From Deltaproteobacteria bacterium UBA6967 (GTDB taxonomy: Bacteria > SAR324 > NAC60-12), in NCBI GenBank assembly GCA_002450295.1, contig DJYX01000035.1:1-7952 (forward strand): 7,952 nt of DNA. The letters run 5' to 3'. The notes beneath the pieces were generated by a model. That model searched no databases, was not told the origin of the DNA, and saw nothing but the letters and a program-made list of their open reading frames with translations. This document shows positions 1-6,035 of this stretch, in pieces (positions within the stretch are counted from its first letter, which is position 1; each line of letters starts with the position of its first letter). The translations under genes and the position numbers were made by a program.

Positions 1-329
1 CTCGTGCCATGCAGAAGATGGCCAATGAGGGGGTTGAGCTAAGAAAGATCAATGCGATTGGAGGTGGAGCCCAAAGTCCTTTGTGGATGAAGATGATCGC
101 CGATGCAACCCAACTCCCTGTTCAAAGAAGCCTTTCCAATGAAGCTTCCGCCTTAGGAGCTGGAATTTCAGCTGCTGTGGGTGCAGGTTGGTTTGCAAGT
201 TTTGAAGAAGCTGCAGCTGCAATGACAAATGAGGCAGAGCTAATCGAGCCTGATCAAAATGTTGCCGAGAAATGGCAAGACTTGTCAATGAGACAGTCAA
301 AAATATATATGATAACAAAAGCATTTTAG
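1..329 (+). CDS. FGGY-family carbohydrate kinase, C-terminal fragment (xylulokinase-like)
   Basis: This is the last ~109 residues of a sugar kinase whose start lies left of the window; the reading frame is open from base 3. FGGY kinases transfer the gamma-phosphate of ATP to a sugar or polyol in the cytoplasm. The visible part carries the C-terminal FGGY signature, GGGAQSPLWMKMIADATQ, followed by the family-typical stretch EASALGAGISAAVGAGW, where nucleotide-binding residues of the second domain lie. The wording is closest to xylulokinase and similar pentulose/pentitol kinases, but the substrate-binding N-terminal domain is missing, so specificity is open. The TAG stop lies inside an inverted repeat. 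It probably belongs to the same transcription unit as the transporter genes downstream, with a 120-base gap. It is not a duplicate of the kinase at 6036: the two C-termini differ clearly (GGGAQSPLW versus GGAARSKAL). Confidence 0.88.
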   Translation, partial: RAMQKMANEGVELRKINAIGGGAQSPLWMKMIADATQLPVQRSLSNEASALGAGISAAVGAGWFASFEEAAAAMTNEAELIEPDQNVAEKWQDLSMRQSKIYMITKAF

Positions 330-352
330 ACTTAATATAGAGTAAGTCTAAA
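325..352 (+). promoter_or_regulatory. Perfect 10-bp inverted repeat overlapping the kinase stop codon
   Basis: Arms TTTAGACTTA (325-334) and TAAGTCTAAA (343-352) are exact reverse complements around an 8-base loop. The left arm contains the TAG stop of the kinase. The stem is AT-rich and no T-run follows, so it is a poor intrinsic terminator. It could instead be an operator for a dimeric regulator in front of the transporter genes, or a weak mRNA 3' end structure. The repeat is seen directly; the function is inference. Confidence 0.45.
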
Positions 353-388
353 CAATCTTTGTGTGGATTGAGATGTCCGCACATTGCG

Positions 389-412
389 CCAAAGAATCAG
401 AGGATTCTTTGG
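389..412 (+). promoter_or_regulatory. Perfect 10-bp hairpin in the leader of the binding-protein gene
   Basis: Arms CCAAAGAATC (389-398) and GATTCTTTGG (403-412) pair perfectly around an AGAG tetraloop, ending 37 bases before the ATG of the substrate-binding protein gene. The sequence after it (ATTCCTATGTCCC) is not T-rich, so this is not a standard terminator. A 5' untranslated stem of this kind could stabilise the abundant binding-protein mRNA, mark a processing site between kinase and transporter, or be a regulator's operator. No clear -35/-10 promoter could be recognised around it. Confidence 0.45.
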
Positions 413-437
413 ATTCCTATGTCCCAAAACCACTTTG

Positions 438-442
438 CGGAG
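438..442 (+). promoter_or_regulatory. Ribosome binding site fixing the binding-protein start at 450
   Basis: CGGAG lies 7 bases before ATG 450. An in-frame TTG at 384 would give 22 more residues, but it lacks a Shine-Dalgarno sequence, its reading runs through the 389-412 hairpin, and it would put an unrelated segment before the signal sequence. The ATG at 450 is therefore preferred. Confidence 0.75.
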
Positions 443-449
443 ATTGATT

Positions 450-1889
450 ATGAGTGACAAAGCAAAGAGCCTTTTCGAAGCCTACGCCGCTGGTAAAATG
501 AGCCGGCGTGAATTGTTGACCAAGACAGCACAATTGGGTGTAGCCTTTGGCGCAGCAAACCTCATGTTGAATAAAGCTTCCACAGATCTACTTGCTGCAG
601 ATTTCAATTGGAAAGCTCACCAAGGGAAAAGCTTGAAGCTCCTTTTGAACAAGCACCCTTACGTAGATGCGATGATTGCAAACCTGGAAAATTTCAAAAG
701 TCTGACAGGGATGAACATCACATATGATGTGTTTCCAGAGGACGTTTATTTCGATAAGGTGACGGCCGCTCTATCTTCCAGATCAAGTGAGTATGATGCG
801 TTCATGACAGGTGCTTACATGACATGGACTTACGGTCCAGCTGGTTGGATTGAGGATCTAAATGCTTGGATCAAGGATTCATCTAAGACAGCGCCAAACT
901 ATAACTGGGAAGACATGCTTCCAGGCTTGAGAGCATCAACTGCCTGGAATGGAGTCCCCGGAGGTGAGTTAGGCTCAGCAGATGCCAAACAATGGTGTTT
1001 GCCTTGGGGATACGAATTAAACAACGTTGCCTATAATCGCAACATGTTCAAAAAAGCAGGTGTTGAGCCGCCCAAGAACATGGAAGACATGGTGAACGTT
1101 GCGGCGAAACTTCAAAGGGACCTAGGTGGGCCCTACGGAATTGGGGTTCGTGGTTCACGTTCTTGGGCTACCATTCACCCGGGTTTCCTCTCCGCTTACG
1201 CAAACTACGGCCAAAAAGACTTCACTGTCAGCGGTGGGAAGCTAAAAGCGGCTATGAATACCAAGGCTTCTAAAGACTTCCATGAACTTTGGGTCAAGAT
1301 GATTCAGGATTCTGGAGCGAAAAACTGGTCAACACATACTTGGTATCAAGTTGGAACAGATCTTGGTGCTGGCGCTTCAGCCATGATCTTTGATGCTGAT
1401 ATTCTTGGATATTTCATGAATGGAGGCGACAACAAGGAAGCTGGTAATATTGGTTACGCTCCCTTTGCTGCGAATCCAAATGCTTCTGCTCCAACTCCAA
1501 ACGTATGGATTTGGTCTTTGGCAATGTCTAGTTTCTCAAAACAAAAAGATGCTGCCTGGTACTTCATCCAGTGGGCTTCTTCTGGGGATCATGGAATGTT
1601 CGGGGCAAGAAAGATGGACTTCGTGAACCCTGTGCGTCAGTCCGTTTGGGATGATTCTGAGTTCAGAAGCCGCATCAATGAGTCGTACCCTGGTTATCTC
1701 AACCAGCATGACTTGTCAGCTCCTGGTGCAAAGATCTACTTCACAGCTCAGCCGCTGTTCTTTGACCTGACGACACAATGGGCAGAGACCCTCCAAAAGA
1801 TGGTCGCCAAATCTGTTCCAGTCGATGAAGGTTTAGATCAACTAGCTTCCAGCATTGATCGACAGTTGAGAGATGCTGGTCTAGGTTGA
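450..1889 (+). CDS. ABC transporter substrate-binding protein, family 1, with Tat-type signal
   Basis: This 479-residue protein is the periplasmic receptor of the ABC importer encoded downstream. The N-terminus has a polar leader, then SRRELLTK with twin arginines at residues 19-20, a moderately hydrophobic stretch (about 26-40), and a plausible cleavage site after LLAA (residue 50). That fits export of the folded protein by the Tat pathway. There is no lipobox cysteine, so it should be soluble in the periplasm. The mature part has the layout of family-1 sugar-binding proteins (MalE/UgpB-like): SLKLLLNKHPYVDAM as the first strand region, DVFPEDVYFDKVTAALSS, a WIEDLNAWI segment, the LPWGYELNNVAYNRNMFKKAGVEPP hinge-region pattern (given only as a pattern label), and a late NVWIWSLAMSS/KDAAWYFIQWAS block. 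It is somewhat longer than the usual ~430 residues. It is first of the transporter genes and is followed by a hairpin, as is common where the binding protein must be made in excess. The ligand is unknown, with sugar or polyol most likely. Confidence 0.92.
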   Translation: MSDKAKSLFEAYAAGKMSRRELLTKTAQLGVAFGAANLMLNKASTDLLAADFNWKAHQGKSLKLLLNKHPYVDAMIANLENFKSLTGMNITYDVFPEDVYFDKVTAALSSRSSEYDAFMTGAYMTWTYGPAGWIEDLNAWIKDSSKTAPNYNWEDMLPGLRASTAWNGVPGGELGSADAKQWCLPWGYELNNVAYNRNMFKKAGVEPPKNMEDMVNVAAKLQRDLGGPYGIGVRGSRSWATIHPGFLSAYANYGQKDFTVSGGKLKAAMNTKASKDFHELWVKMIQDSGAKNWSTHTWYQVGTDLGAGASAMIFDADILGYFMNGGDNKEAGNIGYAPFAANPNASAPTPNVWIWSLAMSSFSKQKDAAWYFIQWASSGDHGMFGARKMDFVNPVRQSVWDDSEFRSRINESYPGYLNQHDLSAPGAKIYFTAQPLFFDLTTQWAETLQKMVAKSVPVDEGLDQLASSIDRQLRDAGLG

Positions 1890-1931
1890 TTCGATTAGGA
1901 GCCTATTGCTTAATAGCTTCGATTGATTCGG

Positions 1932-1961
1932 TGGTGCTCTGGAAACAGGGCACCAAATTTT
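1932..1961 (+). terminator. GAAA-tetraloop hairpin between binding protein and permease genes
   Basis: Ten base pairs form between TGGTGCTCTG (1932-1941) and CAGGGCACCA (1946-1955), with one G-T wobble, closed by a GAAA loop of the very stable GNRA class. AA and four Ts follow (to 1961), a weak T-run. Position and form suit a partial terminator or 3' stabiliser that leaves the binding-protein transcript more abundant than the permease part, as at the malE-malF junction of E. coli. Full termination is unlikely, since the permease gene begins 30 bases further on with no recognisable promoter of its own. Confidence 0.55.
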
Positions 1962-1990
1962 AAATCTAATGGTCCTCGTCGAAGGGAAAC

Positions 1991-2914
1991 ATGTCCTCGA
2001 CAAGTTCAGCGCTTGCTGCTCCAAAAAGTGGGCGCTTACGGAAAAAAATTTTACCCTACCTGCTCAGTTTACCCGCACTATTGGTCTGCATTGGGATTTT
2101 GATCCCTTTTTTTACAGCAGTCTATTATTCAATGATGCGATTCCGGCTGAACCTACCTTACCTGAAGGGGTTCATCTGGTTTGACAACTACATCAATTTT
2201 CTTTCAGACCCAGCGTTCTGGAATACTGTTCAGATTTCTCTCTTGTATGCCTTCCTAACTGTTGGCCTAGAATTACTCCTCGGACTTGGCATAGCGGTTC
2301 TGCTTCAACAGCCTAGTAAATTCAATAACATTGTCTCCGTTCTTCTGCTTCTCCCATTGATGACGGCACCAGCTTTAGCATCGTTAATGTGGAAGCTGAT
2401 GACCAATCCAAATTTTGGGATACTAAGCTATCTGGTTAGTTTGCTAGGATTTAGCGATTTCAAATGGGCTTCCGATCCCTCTACAGCGTTACTAACCGTT
2501 GTGTTGGTGGATATTTGGGTTTACACCCCATTTATCATGATTCTTTTGCTCGCTGGCTTACGTTCGCTGCCAAAACAGCCATTTGAAGCTGCAGCATTGG
2601 ATGGCGTCCCACAAAGCTTCATTTTCTTCCGCATCACCTTGCCAATGCTGATGCCATATCTATTGACAGCGACACTCTTTCGATTACTCGAATCCATTCA
2701 ACAGTTTGATATTATCTATTCGATGACTCAGGGTGGACCTGGGGATCAGCTGATGGTTTTTCAGGTGCAAGCCTACCTAGAATTCTTCCAGTACACCAAT
2801 GTTGGTCGTTCGACAGCTCTATTGATGGTCTTGTGGGCCATCACCTTTGCGCTTTCAAATGTTTTCATTAAACAATGGCTCCGCCTACGAGAGCGAACCC
2901 ATGGAAATGGATAG
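1991..2914 (+). CDS. Sugar ABC transporter permease, MalF/UgpA type
   Basis: This 307-residue inner-membrane protein is one half of the transport channel. After a short basic N-terminus (RLRKK) there are about six hydrophobic segments, near residues 22-46, 78-105, 112-135, 165-190, 217-233 and 272-295. The cytoplasmic coupling (EAA) loop is clear: EAAALDG at 199-205 and ITLPM from 215, the helix that docks on an ATPase. The family-typical TQGGPG turn lies at 246-251. The ATG follows GAAGGGA at 1981-1987, a good ribosome site. Length and motifs match the first permease of family-1 sugar importers. It is followed nine bases later by the second permease, with which it must form a heterodimer. 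Substrate specificity cannot be told from the permease. Confidence 0.93.
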   Translation: MSSTSSALAAPKSGRLRKKILPYLLSLPALLVCIGILIPFFTAVYYSMMRFRLNLPYLKGFIWFDNYINFLSDPAFWNTVQISLLYAFLTVGLELLLGLGIAVLLQQPSKFNNIVSVLLLLPLMTAPALASLMWKLMTNPNFGILSYLVSLLGFSDFKWASDPSTALLTVVLVDIWVYTPFIMILLLAGLRSLPKQPFEAAALDGVPQSFIFFRITLPMLMPYLLTATLFRLLESIQQFDIIYSMTQGGPGDQLMVFQVQAYLEFFQYTNVGRSTALLMVLWAITFALSNVFIKQWLRLRERTHGNG

Positions 2915-2923
2915 GAGTCGAAA

Positions 2924-3781
2924 ATGAACCAACTTTCTACATCTCAGAGAGTCTTCCGGGGCGTCCTTTTAGGTCTTGTGATCCTCTTTTTCATGTTCCC
3001 GATATTCTGGATCTTCTTGATGTCTTTTCAGACTAATGAACAGATCCTGAGAATTCCTCCGTCAATTTTCTTCGAACCAACGCTGATCAACTACCAAGCG
3101 CTGATCACTGGAAGGCTTGAAACACAGGCGGGTAATCTTGATATCGCTTTCATGGAGAATCTTTGGAACAGTGTATTTTTATCGTCATCAGCGGTTTTGC
3201 TTTCACTTGTCCTCGGAGTTCCAGCAGCTTATGCCTTTGCGCGCTACCGCTTTAGACTGGGTGAAGACATCGCATTCACAATTCTCTCATTTCGTTTTGC
3301 CCCTCCGTTGTTGGTGTTGCTCCCACTAACACTGTATTTCGAGGATATTGGTTTATCCAACACCTACACCGGACTGATCTGGGTCTATCAGTTGATCTCG
3401 TTACCACTTATTCTTTGGATTGTACGCGGATATTTTGAGGATATTAGCCCAGATATTGAGAGCGCATACAGGTTAGCCGGTCATTCTTGGTTACAGACAT
3501 TTTTGAAAATTTCGATTCCCTTGGCCCGTCCTGGAATTGCTGCTGCGGGTTTACTGTCCTTCATTTTCGCTTGGAACAATTTTGTATTCGCTCTCGTCTT
3601 AGCTTCTGCGGATAAACAACCGGTAACGGTGGGAGCATTGGCCTTCGTGACTGCTTCGGGGATTCAGTACGGACAGATCGCTGCAGGGATTGTGTTATCG
3701 GTAACTCCCACTTTGTTGTTGGCCTTGTACGCTCAACGATACTTGGTAGAGGGCCTATCTCTGGGGGCGGTAAAAGGTTAA
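2924..3781 (+). CDS. Sugar ABC transporter permease, MalG/UgpE type
   Basis: This 285-residue inner-membrane protein is the second half of the channel. It opens with a hydrophobic helix (about residues 12-34) and the usual SFQTNEQIL / PPSIFFEPTLINY periplasmic stretch, then has about five further membrane helices. The EAA loop is present as ESAYRLAG (179-186) with ISIPLARPG (196-204). The C-terminus, LVEGLSLGAVKG, is the standard ending of MalG-type permeases. TAGGAG, made partly of the previous gene's stop codon, lies six bases before the ATG, so translation is probably coupled to the MalF-type gene. The next gene starts two bases after its stop. The residues in the EAA glycine region are conserved, so it should couple normally to an ATPase. 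Confidence 0.93.
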   Translation: MNQLSTSQRVFRGVLLGLVILFFMFPIFWIFLMSFQTNEQILRIPPSIFFEPTLINYQALITGRLETQAGNLDIAFMENLWNSVFLSSSAVLLSLVLGVPAAYAFARYRFRLGEDIAFTILSFRFAPPLLVLLPLTLYFEDIGLSNTYTGLIWVYQLISLPLILWIVRGYFEDISPDIESAYRLAGHSWLQTFLKISIPLARPGIAAAGLLSFIFAWNNFVFALVLASADKQPVTVGALAFVTASGIQYGQIAAGIVLSVTPTLLLALYAQRYLVEGLSLGAVKG

Positions 3782-3783
3782 TC

Positions 3784-4872
3784 ATGGCAACATTGCAATT
3801 AGATCGAGTTACAAAAAAATTCAAAAAGGATGTAGTTCTTGACGAAGTTTCCTTCGAAGCTGAAGCAGGAGAGACACTTGTAATTTTTGGTCCCTCTGGA
3901 AGCGGCAAAACTGTCTTATTGAGAGTCATCGCAGGCGTTTACGAGCCCGAGGAAGGCAAAGTTGTACTACAAGGTCATGATATGACGGATGTTGCTGCTG
4001 AACATCGTGACGTTGGAATGGCGTTCCAAAACTTTGCACTCTTTCCCCACTTTTCCGCCCGGGAGAATATCGCTAGCCCTTTAACAGCACTTAGAAAAAG
4101 CGACTCTGAAATTGAACAGCAAGTAAAATCAATTGCAAAACTTCTCAAAATTGAACACGTTTTGGGACACTTACCAAGAGCACTTTCAAACGGACAAAAG
4201 CAAAGGACTGCTCTAGCAAGAGCATTGGTTGCTGCACCCAAGACTGTACTCTTGGATGATCCGCTTAGAAACGTGGACGCTAAGCTACGGTTTGAGATGC
4301 GTTTGGAGTTGCCTCGTCTGCTTCGAAGATTTGGTTCAACCGTTCTTTACGTGACTCAGGACTATCGGGAGGCAATGGCCCTCGCTGACAGAATTGCAGT
4401 GCTTGTGGGAGGAAAAATCGCTCAGTTTGACGCACCAGAATCAATTTATCTTCGACCATCTTCAATTGAGGTTGCAAAGCTCTTTGGAGAACCAGCCATC
4501 AATATTTTTCGTGGTCAAGTCAATGAGCAGGCAAATAGAGTTTTGGTTAACCAAAACCAGCTCATCCTTCCCAAAGGGTTTCAGAACAAGGCTGGAAAAA
4601 CCTGTGATATCGGGATACGCCCTGAATCCATAAAATTATTTCGAGAAAAGCGTGTTGGAACAACTTCTTACGAGGTGATCACCATCACTCCACTCAATGA
4701 ACGATCAGTTGTCCTTTTAAGAAGTCAGGAAGGCTTGGAACTCCTAGCCACCTACCCAGCAGAAGAACAGACAACAAGGATTGGTGATGCCTTTTGGGGA
4801 ATGGTAGTGCCTGAGGATCTGATGCTCTTCGAAACAGAAACTGGTCAAAGATGTTTACCCGAGCAAAATTAA
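3784..4872 (+). CDS. ABC transporter ATPase 1, MalK-like with degenerate catalytic residues
   Basis: This 362-residue cytoplasmic ATPase would drive the permease pair. Its nucleotide-binding domain (about 1-235) has an intact Walker A (GPSGSGKT, 36-43), a normal Q-loop (FQNFALFP, Gln 82) and a near-standard signature (LSNGQ, 134-138). Walker B reads VLLDDP: Asp 159 (GAT, 4258-4260) stands where the catalytic Glu is expected. The switch histidine is replaced by Gln 192 (VTQDYREA; CAG, 4357-4359). The D-loop is NVDA rather than NLDA. Residues 240-360 form the TOBE-like C-terminal part seen in MalK proteins. Such changes usually mean weak or no hydrolysis at this subunit's own Walker site. The gene sits two bases after the MalG-type permease with AAAAGG before its ATG. 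A second, different ATPase follows, so a heterodimer is likely, as for GlpS/GlpT of the rhizobial glycerol importer, which it recalls. Confidence 0.92.
   Translation: MATLQLDRVTKKFKKDVVLDEVSFEAEAGETLVIFGPSGSGKTVLLRVIAGVYEPEEGKVVLQGHDMTDVAAEHRDVGMAFQNFALFPHFSARENIASPLTALRKSDSEIEQQVKSIAKLLKIEHVLGHLPRALSNGQKQRTALARALVAAPKTVLLDDPLRNVDAKLRFEMRLELPRLLRRFGSTVLYVTQDYREAMALADRIAVLVGGKIAQFDAPESIYLRPSSIEVAKLFGEPAINIFRGQVNEQANRVLVNQNQLILPKGFQNKAGKTCDIGIRPESIKLFREKRVGTTSYEVITITPLNERSVVLLRSQEGLELLATYPAEEQTTRIGDAFWGMVVPEDLMLFETETGQRCLPEQN
4540..4557 (+). repeat. 18-bp perfect palindrome inside the ATPase 1 gene
   Basis: GTTTTGGTTAACCAAAAC is identical to its own reverse complement and sits in the TOBE-encoding region, coding for VLVNQNQ. 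It has the symmetry expected of a dimeric regulator's operator, but it lies far inside a gene, so it may be chance. Confidence 0.4.
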
Positions 4873-4890
4873 AAATTTTATTCCAGCTAG

Positions 4891-4896
4891 TTGGAG
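4891..4896 (+). promoter_or_regulatory. Ribosome binding site fixing the GTG start of ATPase 2
   Basis: TTGGAG lies six bases before GTG 4903. The in-frame TTG at 4891 is itself part of this Shine-Dalgarno sequence and has no good one of its own, so the GTG is the better start. Confidence 0.7.
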
Positions 4897-4902
4897 ATTT
4901 TC

Positions 4903-6033
4903 GTGTCTGAAGTCCAGTTGAGTCTCAACTCTGTTGACAAGACTTATTACGGTAAGAAGATCGAGGCAGCAGTTCGAGCTGTGAAAAATCTTTCGCTACA
5001 GATTAGCAAAGGTGAAATCGTTGCTCTTCTTGGTTCATCTGGATGTGGAAAGACTTCAACATTACGGATGATCGCCGGATTTGAGGGTGTTACAGGGGGA
5101 ACAATTCAACTCTCTAATCATGAAATCCAGCAGTTGCCTCCAGCTAAAAGAAATGTAGCAATGGCGTTTGAGGGTTACTCTTTGTACCCCCCACTTACTG
5201 TGAGAGACAACATTGCTTTTGCCCTGAAAGCTGAGCGTGTCTCTCGGTCAGAATCTGATGCAAAGGTCATGGAGATGGCAAAATTTCTGGAGATCGAAGA
5301 GATCTTGGAAAGATACCCCTCCTCGATTTCCGCAGGGCAGCAGCAGCGTGCTAGTTTGGCCAGAGCTTTGGTTCGTAAAGCGGATTTGTATCTACTAGAT
5401 GAACCCATGGGGCAGCTCGAACCTCAGCTTCGTTCAGTTTTGCGGGTTCGTCTGAAGCAGTACCTGCAAGAACATCAGATGACAACAGTACTAGTTACTC
5501 ATGATCAAACTGAGGCAAATGCCCTTGCTGACCGCATTGCTGTAATGGAAGATGGCGAACTACAACAGTTTGAAACACCAACACAGCTCAAGCATAGGCC
5601 CGCAAACATTTATGTTGGAACTTTCATCGGGGAACCGCCGATGAACACATTTGCCGCTGAAGTGAAGCCAGTCGGTAAGGGTTTTCAGTTTCAATTGGAA
5701 GAGACAGGAGAACTCCTTGATTATCAAAAAGTTGATTTTCAGCAGCCCTTGCGTGCCCAATTGATTCAACATAAGAGAATCGTGCTCGGTCTTAGACCAC
5801 ATGCTGTTAAATTGGGAAAGGGAGCTTTGCAGGCACAGGTAATTTCCAATCAATGGCTTGGAGATCAATCTCACATTGCAGCAGAATTTGCGAATAGGAT
5901 CATCGTTGCCGTTTCTCACCAAAGAGAAGAATTCCAATTGGATGAGAATGTTCCTTTTCATCTAGAAGCTGAAGATCTTCACTTCTTTGATGCTGAAAAC
6001 GGAAACGCTATAGCCCACGGTCTGGAGATGTAA
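4903..6033 (+). CDS. ABC transporter ATPase 2, MalK-like with altered Q-loop and signature
   Basis: This 376-residue ATPase is the partner of the preceding one. Walker A is intact (GSSGCGKT, 44-51), as are Walker B with its catalytic glutamate (YLLDEP, Asp 166, Glu 167) and the switch histidine (VTHDQTEA, His 200). Three other motifs are altered: the Q-loop reads AFEGYSLYP with Glu 90 (GAG, 5170-5172) in place of Gln, the signature is ISAGQ (142-146) rather than LSGGQ, and the D-loop is QLEP rather than NLDA. The C-terminal third is a TOBE-like region. FIGEPPMNTF after the ATPase core is the usual link (compare FIGSPxMN in MalK). The pattern recalls GlpT, the better-conserved partner in the rhizobial glycerol ABC transporter. 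The start is GTG with TTGGAG upstream. The kinase gene begins two bases after its stop, suggesting translational coupling. Confidence 0.92.
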   Translation: MSEVQLSLNSVDKTYYGKKIEAAVRAVKNLSLQISKGEIVALLGSSGCGKTSTLRMIAGFEGVTGGTIQLSNHEIQQLPPAKRNVAMAFEGYSLYPPLTVRDNIAFALKAERVSRSESDAKVMEMAKFLEIEEILERYPSSISAGQQQRASLARALVRKADLYLLDEPMGQLEPQLRSVLRVRLKQYLQEHQMTTVLVTHDQTEANALADRIAVMEDGELQQFETPTQLKHRPANIYVGTFIGEPPMNTFAAEVKPVGKGFQFQLEETGELLDYQKVDFQQPLRAQLIQHKRIVLGLRPHAVKLGKGALQAQVISNQWLGDQSHIAAEFANRIIVAVSHQREEFQLDENVPFHLEAEDLHFFDAENGNAIAHGLEM

Positions 6034-6035
6034 TT

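Noticed and set aside
384..449. In-frame TTG extension of the substrate-binding protein by 22 residues
   Set aside because: There is no ribosome site before it, it reads through a perfect hairpin, and ATG 450 has CGGAG at good spacing directly before a normal export signal.
330..449. A sigma-70 promoter before the receptor gene
   Set aside because: Several AT-rich hexamers exist, but no pair with acceptable -35 and -10 matches at 16-18 base spacing stood out; calling one would be guesswork.
3561..3929. Minus-strand open frame across the permease/ATPase junction as a gene
   Set aside because: It is antisense to two well-supported genes, matches no recognisable family, and has no ribosome site evident. 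The same applies to the other minus-strand open frames.
3784..4872. ATPase 1 as a pseudogene because of its missing catalytic residues
   Set aside because: The frame is intact over full length, Walker A, Q-loop and signature are kept, and the partner gene carries complementary residues, which fits a functional degenerate subunit better.
4865..4879. AAAATT-AAA-AATTTT inverted repeat at the end of ATPase 1 as a terminator
   Set aside because: It is a six-pair AT-only stem with no stable structure, overlapping the stop codon and 24 bases before the next gene's start in a clear operon.
5970..5981. TGAAGATCTTCA, a 12-bp palindrome in ATPase 2
   Set aside because: Palindromes of this length are expected by chance about twice in a window of this size; there is no supporting context.
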